A stretch of 61,711 bases of DNA, from positions 1 to 61,711 of the forward strand of contig JAEYUO010000019.1 of the NCBI GenBank assembly GCA_023432465.1. Reading direction: 5' to 3'. A model generated the notes under the pieces. The model was not told the origin of the DNA, ran no database searches, and saw nothing but the letters and a program-made list of their open reading frames with translations. Of the stretch, positions 27,598-36,245 are shown one piece after another (position 1 is the stretch's first letter; every line of letters begins with the position of its first letter). The DNA is from Planctomycetota bacterium (GTDB taxonomy: Bacteria; Planctomycetota; Phycisphaerae; Phycisphaerales; UBA1924). The translations under genes and the position numbers were made by a program.

Positions 27598-29907
27598 TCA
27601 TGGACATCCCTGAAACCAACCGCTCAGGAACGAGAAGATGTCCGCGACATCCACATCGCCATCTTGATCGGCATCCGCGATGCACACCGGCTCGGGGTCG
27701 CCGATGCCCGCTCCGCCGCCTTGTGCCCGCGGATTGGCGATCGCGATCACGAAGGACAGGTCCCGCGGCACTTGGAGGAAGTTCTCGATCGGCACCCAGC
27801 CCGTCGAGGGAATGCCCGGACCTCGGACCGCGGCCTGACTGATCGCGATGCCGCACCCGGGCGCATCGCAGCGATCCGAGTTCGCGGCCATGTACGCCCG
27901 CTGGCTGAACCCGCCGCTGCCCTGGACCGCCACCGAGAGCCAGTAGTTGGCTCCGTCCGCGAGGAACCACCCGGGGTCGTGCACCTCCACGGTGTACGCA
28001 CGGAGGGACGCTCCCGCGATCGTGACGTTGTACCCCAGGTCGATGACCTTGGAGAATGGGCCGGAGTAAAGAGCCGGGCCGGAGGGGAGTGTGCAGTCGT
28101 TGATGAGAATCTCTACCGTGCCTCGGACCGGGGAGCAGTTGGTGTAGATGGTCGCCTGGATGAAGCAGATCGGCCGGCCGCCGAGTTCGGTGCACGGCGG
28201 CACGCGGAAGTTGTCCGCGCTGCGGGAATCGGAGCTGGTCGATGAGATGATCGATGGCGCGCCGACGATCTGCGGATCGTCGAAGGACTGGGGGGGACCG
28301 TTGTCATGCAGGATGCGGCACGACTCGCCGCGGATGCGGAAGGCAAAGTCGGTGCATCCGCACCCGGCCTCTTCGGAGGGCGTCCAATCCGGGAGGCCCT
28401 GCGCCGGCGCGCGGAAGTACGCGGGCTTGCCGCGGATCGTCGGTCGGGTGCCCGGCGGGTCGTTCGCATCGGGCGCGCCGCTCGTGCCCCAGTACCAGGA
28501 GTCCGAGCCGTCCAGGCTTCCGATGCCGACCGCGCTGACCCAGTAGGACCTGCCGCCGCGGAGCCAGAGGCCGGGTGTCGGGGCATGCAGGGCGAGCACG
28601 CGGAGATTCATGAACAGTTCGCCCGTATCCGTGACGGTGGCGGGGAAGCTCTGAAGGAGCGCGCCGGGCACGCCGTTGCAGTCGTCGTAGACCTCGATGA
28701 GCGCGGTGAGGAACTGTGTGCCCGCAAACATCGTCGCCTCGATGGCGTCGATCCGGTGGACACCCGCGCAGAGATAGAAGTCGTCGGCCGTCCGCGTGTC
28801 CCCATTCATCCATGAGTTGTGCGACGGCAGGCCGTCCCGCCGGTCAAACTCGCCGTTGTCCCACAGACAGCCACTGTCGCGCAGCGCGCCCGTGCCGACA
28901 AGCGGGACAATCGACCCGAGCGTGCCCGGCGTCTCGAGCGCGGCCAGCACGCGGGGGCTGGCCGCATCCCCGACCGTGCGCGTCGCGGCGTAGTCCACGA
29001 GCACCATGTGCCCGGTTGAGCTCAGCGCCAGGGCACGGCCAGCGCCATCGACCGTGCCCGAGCGAACATCAACACCCGGCAGCAGAGCCGCAAGGCTGAC
29101 GGTGGAGACGATGGTCGGCATCATGCCGGGGCGAGCATCGATCTGCGTGATCGATGCCGCGCCAAAGACGATGAGGTGCCCGGTGAACGGGTCGAGTGTC
29201 ACCCCCCGGGGCGTATCCAGACCGTTCAGCAGGCGGGTCGTCGCAAACGTGGTGAGGTCGATCGTGCCCAGCGTGCCGGCGCCCGGCGCGGTTCCCGCGG
29301 CGACGTAGTACGCGCGATTGTGCCCGAAGCCGATGTGCGACAGCAGCGTGTCCGGACCGGTGATCGTCTGGGCGATGCCCTGCGCAAACGGAGACAGCGG
29401 AACCCGGGCGATACGGCCGGTTCCGGAGACGGTGCAGACTGCCCACACCTTGTCGCCCGCGGGGTCGAGCGCGAGCTGCGTGGCGATCGGTGAGCCCGCG
29501 CCGGGGGAGACTGTGGAGAGTGCGTTGTTCGCGAGCAGGACACGGTGGACGGTGTTGGGCGCGGTCGCGCCGCCGGCGACAAGGACATCCCCCGCGGGCG
29601 AGATGCACAGCCCGTCCGCGCCTGTAGGGGATGCGATGGTGGCGGGTGTGCTGAGCGTCAGCGTGGGGACAGGGGACGCCGTGTAGGTCACGGTGACTTT
29701 GCGCAGTGTGCCGGTCCCCGCGGCGCGGGTATAGAGCACCTCGCGCTCAAAGGTCGGCTGCGCGAAGGCGGGAGCGCACGGCAACAGCAGAAGCAGGCAG
29801 AGTGCGCACCACAGGACCCGCAGGGGAGATTGCGCTGGCGCGCGCGGCATGGCCGCGAACATCGCGGCGAGGGCTCGGGTCTGCGGATGGAAGCTCGGTG
29901 GGGACAT
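27598..29907 (-). CDS. Large secreted protein, GC-type dockerin tail (1 motif)
   Basis: Predicted exported protein of 769 residues. The start at 29907 (MSPPSFHPQTRALAAMFAAM) leads into a late hydrophobic signal, VLWCALCLLLLLPCAPAFA. Residues about 50-340 look like a beta-propeller of YncE/NHL type (ADGLCISPAGDVLVAGG, QLALDPAGDKVWAVCTV, GVTLDPFTGHLIVFG). Then come Cys-rich modules with TADDFYLCAGVHRIDAIEA and GCGCTDFAFRIRGESCRI, clearly related to the modules of the gene at 25236-27218. The tail is CIADADQDGDVDVADIFSFL and SGWFQGCP. The propeller plus module arrangement suggests a surface-binding role; the ligand is unknown. Confidence 0.8.
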   Translation of the reverse strand: MSPPSFHPQTRALAAMFAAMPRAPAQSPLRVLWCALCLLLLLPCAPAFAQPTFEREVLYTRAAGTGTLRKVTVTYTASPVPTLTLSTPATIASPTGADGLCISPAGDVLVAGGATAPNTVHRVLLANNALSTVSPGAGSPIATQLALDPAGDKVWAVCTVSGTGRIARVPLSPFAQGIAQTITGPDTLLSHIGFGHNRAYYVAAGTAPGAGTLGTIDLTTFATTRLLNGLDTPRGVTLDPFTGHLIVFGAASITQIDARPGMMPTIVSTVSLAALLPGVDVRSGTVDGAGRALALSSTGHMVLVDYAATRTVGDAASPRVLAALETPGTLGSIVPLVGTGALRDSGCLWDNGEFDRRDGLPSHNSWMNGDTRTADDFYLCAGVHRIDAIEATMFAGTQFLTALIEVYDDCNGVPGALLQSFPATVTDTGELFMNLRVLALHAPTPGLWLRGGRSYWVSAVGIGSLDGSDSWYWGTSGAPDANDPPGTRPTIRGKPAYFRAPAQGLPDWTPSEEAGCGCTDFAFRIRGESCRILHDNGPPQSFDDPQIVGAPSIISSTSSDSRSADNFRVPPCTELGGRPICFIQATIYTNCSPVRGTVEILINDCTLPSGPALYSGPFSKVIDLGYNVTIAGASLRAYTVEVHDPGWFLADGANYWLSVAVQGSGGFSQRAYMAANSDRCDAPGCGIAISQAAVRGPGIPSTGWVPIENFLQVPRDLSFVIAIANPRAQGGGAGIGDPEPVCIADADQDGDVDVADIFSFLSGWFQGCP

Positions 29908-30156
29908 GGTCCTCGATCGGCGGAGTTCTCGGACCTTGGTCGTTGCACACCGTGTGCGCGGACCGGCGGGAACAACGCCGCGCCATAAGGAGGCCACAGG
30001 AACCGACGGGGGCCGGTCCCGGGGCGGGGAAGGGTGATGTGTGGGGCGCAGGCAGGCGCATCCGGCGTCAAAGGTTCACCAAAGTGGCGCGCCGGCAGGA
30101 CCGATTACAACGAGTCCACCGTGGACGCTTTTACCTCGATGACTTCGGGAGAGGCC

Positions 30157-31047
30157 ATGACGACTCAGCCGCTGACCAAAGACCAAGCCGTTGCCGCCGC
30201 GATCCGCGAGATCAGCCACATCGCGACGCTCCCGGAGATCACGCTGAAGATCATCGAGCTGGTGGAGAGCCCCAACTCGACAGCGCAGGACCTGCACAAG
30301 GTCATCGCCAACGATCCCGCGCTCTGCTCGCGCATCCTTAAGGTCGTCAACTCCGCGTTCTACGGCCTGCCCGGGCAGATCGGCTCCATCAACCGCGCCA
30401 TCGTCCTGCTCGGCCTGAACGCCGTGAAGAACATCGCCATCGCCGCCAGCCTCGCCAAGCTGTTCCGCGGCGGATCGCTCACGCCCGAGTTCTCCGCCAA
30501 GGACCTGTGGACGCACTCGGTGGCCGTGGCCTCGGCGAGCAAGATGATCGCCGACCACATCAAGCTCGGCCTCTCCGATGAGGCCTTCCTCGCCGGGCTC
30601 ATCCACGACATCGGGATGATCGTTGAGATCCAGTATGACCGCCAGAAGTTCATCGACGTGCTCGGACGCGTGATGCCCGAGGGCGGGAAGGGCGCGCCGA
30701 CGTGCTCGATGCTCGAGGTCGAGGAGCAGATCTTCGGCGCCAACCACCAGGACTTCGGGCACGGCCTGTGCGAGAAGTGGAAGTTCCCACGCTCCTTCGC
30801 GATGGTAACGGGCTTCCACCACCGTCCGCAGGAGCTGCCGCACGAGGCCCGCACGCTGGTCTCGATCGTCGCCGCGGCGGACCGATTGGCCGGGAACCTT
30901 GATGGCTCGTTCCGGCTGGATGTCATGGAAACGACCGTGCCGCCGGAGATCCTGGCGGACTTGAAGATGAGCGCCGAGGCGATGGACCAGATCGCCGCGA
31001 AGCTGCCCGAGCAGATCGAGGCGGTGTCGGCGATGCTGGCGACCTGA
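30157..31047 (+). CDS. HDOD-domain signalling protein
   Basis: Predicted cytosolic regulator of 296 residues. The HDOD domain covers about residues 15-215: ISHIATLPEITLKIIELVES, VIANDPALCSRILKVVNSAF, YGLPGQIGSINRAIVLLGLN and FLAGLIHDIGMIVEIQYD. These domains are catalytically poor relatives of HD phosphohydrolases and act in chemotaxis-like and motility signalling. A short helical C-terminus follows. The start at 30157 has GGGAGAGG just upstream. It is divergent from the dockerin-tailed gene and followed by a strong terminator, so it is probably monocistronic. Confidence 0.92.
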   Translation: MTTQPLTKDQAVAAAIREISHIATLPEITLKIIELVESPNSTAQDLHKVIANDPALCSRILKVVNSAFYGLPGQIGSINRAIVLLGLNAVKNIAIAASLAKLFRGGSLTPEFSAKDLWTHSVAVASASKMIADHIKLGLSDEAFLAGLIHDIGMIVEIQYDRQKFIDVLGRVMPEGGKGAPTCSMLEVEEQIFGANHQDFGHGLCEKWKFPRSFAMVTGFHHRPQELPHEARTLVSIVAAADRLAGNLDGSFRLDVMETTVPPEILADLKMSAEAMDQIAAKLPEQIEAVSAMLAT

Positions 31048-31140
31048 CCGAACCCATGAGAGAGACGGGGCGCCGCACGGACGCGTCCTGAGACCCGCTG
31101 CAAGGTTTGTGTGCGCGACCTTTGCGAGAGAAGAACACAG

Positions 31141-31176
31141 ACCCCCGGCAAGGATGCCGGGGGTTGTGTGTTTTTT
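31141..31176 (+). terminator. Intrinsic terminator
   Basis: ACCCCCGGCA-AGGA-TGCCGGGGGT is a perfect 10-base-pair hairpin, followed by TGTGTG and six T. It ends the HDOD gene. Confidence 0.93.
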
Positions 31177-31177
31177 G

Positions 31178-31595
31178 GCGGAACGCACTTCCGGAATGCA
31201 CACCCGTGAATGGGGATGCCGTTCTCGTCGAAGGCGTGTTGAACCTCAGATCGGTGGAAATTCAATCCAAATTCCACCGTTCTGTGGAATCCGATCGCGA
31301 AGCGCAACCCTGAACAGGTGCTTACATGCGTCCAGTTATCAACATAACAAGCACGCGGAAAGTCATATTCGCGTGTGAGTGACTTTGGACTTGCAAAGCT
31401 CGCGGCGGGCGGTATGCTGATCGCCTTGTGTGCAGAACGCATTGAGGCGTGACCAGTCGTGGAGGGGAGGGAGGGGTGTGGGGGTGCGTGCACGCTGAGT
31501 TCCAGATCGAGTTGTTGCGCCATGGGTGCGCGAGCGGACGCCTGAAGGGCGGGGTGGATGCTGCGCGGAGTGCAAGCCAGAACAGGGGAGATCGC
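31178..31595. other. Intergenic region before lipoprotein cassette
   Basis: No gene is seen. The stretch is less GC-rich than its surroundings. It contains a hairpin, CGGTGGAA (31252-31259) with TTCCACCG (31272-31279), then TCTGTGGAA at 31281-31289. The 9-mer TCTGTGGAA also occurs at 479-487. The promoter of the cassette at 31596 probably lies here. Confidence 0.45.
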
Positions 31596-32606
31596 ATGAA
31601 TCGTGAGTGGGGATCCAGAATGTCGGCGGGCGAAGGAGCCGGACGGACGGCGCTGTGGGTCGCGATCGGCGTGTGCGTGTGCGCGCTGCTGACCGGATGC
31701 AAGTCCAACGAGGGGCGGCCGGACAAGCCGGAGCTGATGTCTGATGGAAGCGGGACATCCTCGCTGGTGCGGTACTCGCTCGCGGAGTACACAGCCGACA
31801 AGCGGTTGTACGACGCGGCGATCGCGAATGCGCGGACGGCGAGTGATTCGGCGGAGATGCGGCGACAACTGGAACTCGCCCGGCTCAGCCGCGATGTGAT
31901 GATCAACCGCGTGCGGTCGGATATTCGCGATCATTCCGGAGAGTTTGAGGATGCGCTCCGGCAGCGCATCGCCGCGATGGCGACCGGAGCGGACTTTGTC
32001 GAGCTGGGCCTCTCGGCGGCGACGACCATCGTGGGCGGGGAGAGCGCCAAGACCGTGTTGGCCGCGATCCTGACGGCGGTGAAGGGGGGAAGGATCTCGG
32101 TGGACAAGAACTTCTTCCGCGAGCGGACGAGCGAGGCGATTGTCGCCGCTCTTCGGACCTCAAGGCTGACGCAGGACACGGCGATCGTCAAGAAGATGTC
32201 GCTGCTCGATGTCCGGCAGTACACCTTCGAGGAGGCGTGGAACGACCTGGTGGACCTGTACTACGCCGGGACGCTGGCCAGCGCGTTCCAGACTCTGTCC
32301 GAGCAGGCCGGAGCACGAGCGGAGGCCGCGAAGCAGGAGCAGGTCGCGCTCGACAATGTGCGTGTGGAGATCACCGCGGCGACTCCGCAGGAGATCGCCG
32401 ACATGGGTCGGCTGTACGGCGCACTGAAGGACATGACGGCGGATCAGGCCAGTGCGATCCTCAGCGAGCTGGGCGTGCAGGTTCTCTCGGGCGCCGATCC
32501 GGTCCGTGCGCTGCAGGCCGAGCTTCGGAAGTTGCCGCCGGGAGACGCACGCACGGAAGAGTTCATCAAGGCCTACGACAAGACCCTCGGTCCAGGAGCG
32601 TGGTGA
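31596..32606 (+). CDS. Lipoprotein of unknown function (cassette gene 1)
   Basis: Predicted lipoprotein of 336 residues. The start at 31596 (GGGGAG 5 bases upstream) gives a signal peptide with hydrophobic core ALWVAIGVCVCALLTGC and lipobox LLTGC, so the mature protein would be lipid-anchored at Cys. The mature part is mostly alpha-helical with long charged helices (EYTADKRLYDAAIANARTAS, EMRRQLELARLSRDVMINRV) and a central Gly/Ala-rich segment (SAATTIVGGESAKTVLAAIL) that could insert in or touch a membrane. A second helical bundle follows. No family recognised. The stop overlaps the next start by one base (TGATG). Confidence 0.75.
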   Translation: MNREWGSRMSAGEGAGRTALWVAIGVCVCALLTGCKSNEGRPDKPELMSDGSGTSSLVRYSLAEYTADKRLYDAAIANARTASDSAEMRRQLELARLSRDVMINRVRSDIRDHSGEFEDALRQRIAAMATGADFVELGLSAATTIVGGESAKTVLAAILTAVKGGRISVDKNFFRERTSEAIVAALRTSRLTQDTAIVKKMSLLDVRQYTFEEAWNDLVDLYYAGTLASAFQTLSEQAGARAEAAKQEQVALDNVRVEITAATPQEIADMGRLYGALKDMTADQASAILSELGVQVLSGADPVRALQAELRKLPPGDARTEEFIKAYDKTLGPGAW

Positions 32607-32941
32607 TGGAGACGATCAGCGACGGAACCTACACGCTGGCACGGACACTCTCCGCGATTCAGTACGAGGAAGCGCGAGGCTTCGAGCTCGTCTCGATGTC
32701 GCCGGGGCCGAGCACGGCGACAATCGGCAATAAGCGCGGCCCGGTGAACTATCAGAGCTTCAAGGATCTGGATGCGCCTGGAGTGCAGCCAAAGCCGCTT
32801 GAGCTTGTGCCGATCGGCGCAGGGGCCGCTGCGACAGCGCTGATCTCGCAGAAAGATGCCGCGGGGTGGGATCTGGTGGTGTATTGCCAGATCTATGTGA
32901 AGAGCCAGCTTGAGCAAGTCGCGGCGTTCCGGAAGCGGTAA
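32606..32941 (+). CDS. Small protein of unknown function (cassette gene 2)
   Basis: Protein of 111 residues, no signal peptide or membrane segment. It appears alpha/beta with a conserved-looking start METISDGTYTLARTLSAIQY and a central Gly-rich turn (PSTATIGNKRGPVNYQSF). The end, WDLVVYCQIYVKSQLEQVAA, looks like a strand then a helix. Its start is coupled to the lipoprotein gene by a one-base overlap, so the two products are probably made together. Function unknown. Confidence 0.6.
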   Translation: METISDGTYTLARTLSAIQYEEARGFELVSMSPGPSTATIGNKRGPVNYQSFKDLDAPGVQPKPLELVPIGAGAAATALISQKDAAGWDLVVYCQIYVKSQLEQVAAFRKR

Positions 32942-33011
32942 GGCGACGGGATCGGTCGGTGGCGGTCGTGGGAGTGGGGGGCTGGCAGAACAACATTGTG
33001 GAGGGTGAATC

Positions 33012-33860
33012 ATGATGCAGACGAGTGCAAATCCGCCCGTGAGCACGGGCGGCGGCGCAGGTGGCGGGGGTGGAGTTGCGGGCGCAAACGCCGCGCTCGA
33101 TGCGCTTGTGGAAAAGTGGCTGGACTACGGCCTGCTGCTGCTGGCGGTCGGAACTGCGGCAATGGCAGCGGTGGAACTGATCAAGGCCCTCTCGCGTGTA
33201 AGGCTGTTCTTTCACCGCAGGCGCGTGCAGGCGTGGGTGGGGGACACGAAAGCGAATGGCGGCCGCGAGGCCTATGCGCAACTCATCGCGCTGGTGGCGA
33301 GCGACCTGCGCTACGCCAATGCCCTGTTCGATCAGCCGGCGGAAAAGATGATGGCGCAGATTCAGGCCGCGGCGGGCGTGGCGATGGATTATCCCGATCG
33401 GCACCCCGCTTTGTACGACTTCCTGACCCTGCCTCCCCGGACGGATACTGAAGGCGAGGCGCAGATCGCTGCCTTTGCCGCGAGCGTTGAGCCGGCTGTG
33501 CACGACGCGGAGCTGTGGAAGAAGTTCGCGACCAAGCACCGCGCGAGTGAGGAGGGCGTCGCGCTGATGATCAGCAGCAAGGGGGAGGCCACGCCGGAGA
33601 GCGTCCAGGCCAACGAGGCGAGATCGCGATTGGACCCGCTGGTGGCGCGCAGGCTGGATGCGTTCCAGACCTCCGTCGAGTATGCATGGGCGAGGTGGAA
33701 CCAGGGTCTGGCCGGGGTCGGCAGCTTTGGCGTGCTGCTCTACATCCTCTGGGGCGTCGCGGACACCACGATCGCGTGGCTGTCCTGGTCCGTTCTGGGG
33801 GGCTTTGTCTCACCGTTCGCGAAGGACTTCGTGAGCGCGCTGCAGCGGCTGCGAGCATAG
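33012..33860 (+). CDS. Membrane protein of unknown function (cassette gene 3)
   Basis: Protein of 282 residues. A Gly-rich N-terminus (GGGAGGGGGVAGAN) precedes a membrane helix YGLLLLAVGTAAMAAVELIK (about 39-58). A soluble, mostly helical domain of about 150 residues follows. Near the C-terminus are two more hydrophobic stretches, GSFGVLLYILWGVADTTIAW and LSWSVLGGFVSPF. GGAGGGTG precedes the first ATG. It sits 70 bases after gene 2 and 3 bases before gene 4. No family recognised. Confidence 0.7.
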   Translation: MMQTSANPPVSTGGGAGGGGGVAGANAALDALVEKWLDYGLLLLAVGTAAMAAVELIKALSRVRLFFHRRRVQAWVGDTKANGGREAYAQLIALVASDLRYANALFDQPAEKMMAQIQAAAGVAMDYPDRHPALYDFLTLPPRTDTEGEAQIAAFAASVEPAVHDAELWKKFATKHRASEEGVALMISSKGEATPESVQANEARSRLDPLVARRLDAFQTSVEYAWARWNQGLAGVGSFGVLLYILWGVADTTIAWLSWSVLGGFVSPFAKDFVSALQRLRA

Positions 33861-33863
33861 GCC

Positions 33864-34763
33864 ATGGGGTTGTTTACACCGCACATCACGTTTCGAAGCG
33901 GGAACAACAGCGGGTTCCGTCTCGCGCAGGAGCAGCAGCCACCGGGCACGCTGGATCGAGCCACGGACATCGTGCTGCTTGTTCACGGGTTTGCCAACTC
34001 CGAGACGGATGCCAGCGAGCGTTTCTCGAAGTTCAAGGAACTGATCGGGGAGCCCGGCCGGCAGGTGGTCGGTGTGTTCTGGCCGGGCAGCAACTGGTCG
34101 GGGCCGGCGTTCTACATGACGAGTATCGGGCGCGCCGACGAGAGCGCTGTGCGGCTGGCAGGCGCGCTGCGCAACGCCGCGGTCGGGCGCGTTCGGCTGC
34201 GCGTGTGCATCGTCGCCCACTCGATGGGGTGCCGGCTCACGCTCAGGCTGGTGCAGGAACTGTGGGAGCGTGGCGGCCCGCCGGGGCTGATTGTTGAAGC
34301 CGCGGTGCTGATGGCCGCGGCCGTGCCGGTCGGACTGCTCGAACCGGGCGGCGGGTTGCGCTCGTCGCTGGAGCGGACCCCGCGGCTCAACGTGTTGAGT
34401 CTGTACTCTGACAATGACTGGGTGCTCAAGGTCGCGTTCCGCGCGGGCCAGAGCGCGGCAGGGGACGGCTGGTTCCCGGTTGCGCTGGGCGCCCGGAAGT
34501 GGAACGGCGCCCCGGGCTGCGTTGAGCAGGCGGATGCGCCCGGTGCGGGTCACGGCGACTATTGGTTCGGTCAGTTTCCCGCGGATGAAGCGGGCAGGCA
34601 CCTGGGCATCGGGAGAGCCGGGGCGGAACGAGCGAGCGCTGTCCGCGGCGTGCCGCTGCGCAGGATTGCCGAGCGGGCGATGTCCGATGGACAAGCGGTC
34701 GCGGCGGGGCACAGCGTGGGAGTTCGCGATGTGCCCCACCGGCGACCGAATCGACGCGTGTGA
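33864..34763 (+). CDS. Alpha/beta hydrolase, DUF900-like (cassette gene 4)
   Basis: Predicted serine hydrolase of 299 residues. It has the oxyanion strand IVLLVHGFANSETDASERF, the nucleophile elbow CIVAHSMGCRLTLRLV (Ser in A-H-S-M-G), a candidate acid in LYSDNDWVL and a catalytic His candidate in GAGHGDYWFG. The pattern resembles DUF900-type or lipase-like hydrolases. No signal peptide is seen, so it is probably cytosolic. It is only 3 bases after gene 3, and its stop is directly next to that of the convergent TlpA-like gene. A role on lipids or peptidoglycan-linked esters is possible, but the substrate is unknown. Confidence 0.78.
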   Translation: MGLFTPHITFRSGNNSGFRLAQEQQPPGTLDRATDIVLLVHGFANSETDASERFSKFKELIGEPGRQVVGVFWPGSNWSGPAFYMTSIGRADESAVRLAGALRNAAVGRVRLRVCIVAHSMGCRLTLRLVQELWERGGPPGLIVEAAVLMAAAVPVGLLEPGGGLRSSLERTPRLNVLSLYSDNDWVLKVAFRAGQSAAGDGWFPVALGARKWNGAPGCVEQADAPGAGHGDYWFGQFPADEAGRHLGIGRAGAERASAVRGVPLRRIAERAMSDGQAVAAGHSVGVRDVPHRRPNRRV

Positions 34764-36167
34764 TCACTTCATGCCGGTGGCGGGGATCATTTTGACCGGC
34801 GCGGCCGCGGGCTTGGCTTCCTGCGGCTTGAGGCCGTCGATCTTGATGCCCAGGTTCACCAGCGCCTGCTCGATCCGGCGATCGCCCTGCTGATAGCCGG
34901 AGACCGCCTCGACGATCTTGCCGGACTTGTCGATGACGTAGGACTGCGGAATGCCCGACACGCGGTAGAGCCTGGCGGCGATGCTGGCATCGCGCTCGCG
35001 TCCGGCGGGGTCGCGAGCGAGGCGGAAAGCGAAGTTCGCGCTCTTCTGCGCGCCGAAGCGCTCGTACGCGGCGAGGTCATCGAAGACGTTGAGCGCGATG
35101 ATCTCGACATCCTGGCCCTTGACGGCCTCGGCGACGGAGGAGAGGTGGGGCAGGCCGGCGATGCAGGGCCCGCACCAGGTGGCCCACATGTCGATGACGA
35201 CGATCTTCTTGCCGCGGAAGTCGGAGAGCTTGAAGGTCTGCGGCTTGCCCTCGGAAGAGTCGGGGTTCCACCAGTGGGCCTCGAAGTCCGGGGCCTCGAC
35301 GCCTGCCGCGAGCGCGGTGGGTCGCTGGGTGGGCTGGGGCAGACGGATCTGCCGCATGGTGGGTTCCATCGAGAGCTGGGTCCCGTCATCGGAGACCTTG
35401 GCGATGTAGTTGAAGTCGTTGAAGCCGAAGGTGCCGCGGATGTCGTAGCGGTCGCCGCCGATGGTAAGCCAGACAGGCTTGGGGAGGTTCTCGGGGGAGA
35501 GGGGGCTGGAGGGGTCGTAGAGCTTGTTGAAGCGTCCGTCGTTGTCGTTCTCGATCAGACGGACGGAGTACTCCTTGCCGTCGAGGACGATCTTGCCCTC
35601 GCGCATGGATGCGCGGTAATAGTTGATGCTGTCGCGATCGGTGGAGCGGTAGAAGTTCAGGCCGTACTGGCCGCGGGTTGTTGCGCCTTCGGCGGATGCC
35701 CAGGAGACATCGAACACCCAGGTGCCGGAGTACTGCGGGCTCTTGCCCTCTTCGGGCGTGGAGACGGTGGGCCAGGCGCCGTCGCCATCGTCGGTGAGGT
35801 CGCCGTTGGCGTTGAGATCGAGGTAGATCTTCGCGGGGGCGTCGGCGGGTTCGTCGAACGCGATGGCGTAGGTGGAGGATTCGCCGGAGCCGAGCGTGAT
35901 GGTCGCATATCGGGGCTTGGCGCGGTAGGTGGGTTCCTTCTTCACGACCGCCGGGCGCTCCGCCGTGAGGGCGGCGGATGAGGGCATGTACATCATGCCC
36001 TGCTCGCGGGTGCCTGCCATATCGAGGGCGCGGGGGGCGAGGGTGAGGGTGGCCTTGCCTGCGCCCTCCGGGCCGGCGGACGCAGCTGCGCCGCAGGACA
36101 GGAGGAGAGCCGCGGCGGCAACCGCCGACCCGATCAGGGACGGAGACGGGGAACGGAGAGGTCGCAT
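34764..36167 (-). CDS. TlpA-like thioredoxin-domain secreted protein
   Basis: Predicted exported or membrane-tethered thiol-disulfide protein of 467 residues. A signal peptide (LIGSAVAAAALLLSCGAAAS) precedes a planctomycete-type N-terminal region of about 240 residues with beta strands and Asp-rich loops (DLNANGDLTDDGDG, IENDNDGRFN). Residues about 290-435 form a TlpA/ResA redoxin domain: SDFRGKKIVVIDMWATWCGP, active site WCGPC, then LPHLSSVAEAVKG and the cis-Pro loop VSGIPQSYVIDKSG. Such proteins reduce apocytochromes or other periplasmic thiols. AAGGAG lies 9 bases before the ATG at 36167. Confidence 0.88.
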   Translation of the reverse strand: MRPLRSPSPSLIGSAVAAAALLLSCGAAASAGPEGAGKATLTLAPRALDMAGTREQGMMYMPSSAALTAERPAVVKKEPTYRAKPRYATITLGSGESSTYAIAFDEPADAPAKIYLDLNANGDLTDDGDGAWPTVSTPEEGKSPQYSGTWVFDVSWASAEGATTRGQYGLNFYRSTDRDSINYYRASMREGKIVLDGKEYSVRLIENDNDGRFNKLYDPSSPLSPENLPKPVWLTIGGDRYDIRGTFGFNDFNYIAKVSDDGTQLSMEPTMRQIRLPQPTQRPTALAAGVEAPDFEAHWWNPDSSEGKPQTFKLSDFRGKKIVVIDMWATWCGPCIAGLPHLSSVAEAVKGQDVEIIALNVFDDLAAYERFGAQKSANFAFRLARDPAGRERDASIAARLYRVSGIPQSYVIDKSGKIVEAVSGYQQGDRRIEQALVNLGIKIDGLKPQEAKPAAAPVKMIPATGMK

Positions 36168-36245
36168 CAAATGAACTCCTTGTCGGGCCGGTTCGGCCAC
36201 GACATGTATACCGGCAAAGGACGCGTCGGCGACAGTCTTGGTCGC

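Noticed and set aside
31330..31345. TTATCAACA, one mismatch from a DnaA box, as a possible origin
   Set aside because: A single imperfect box with no dnaA, dnaN or cluster of boxes nearby; chance occurrence.
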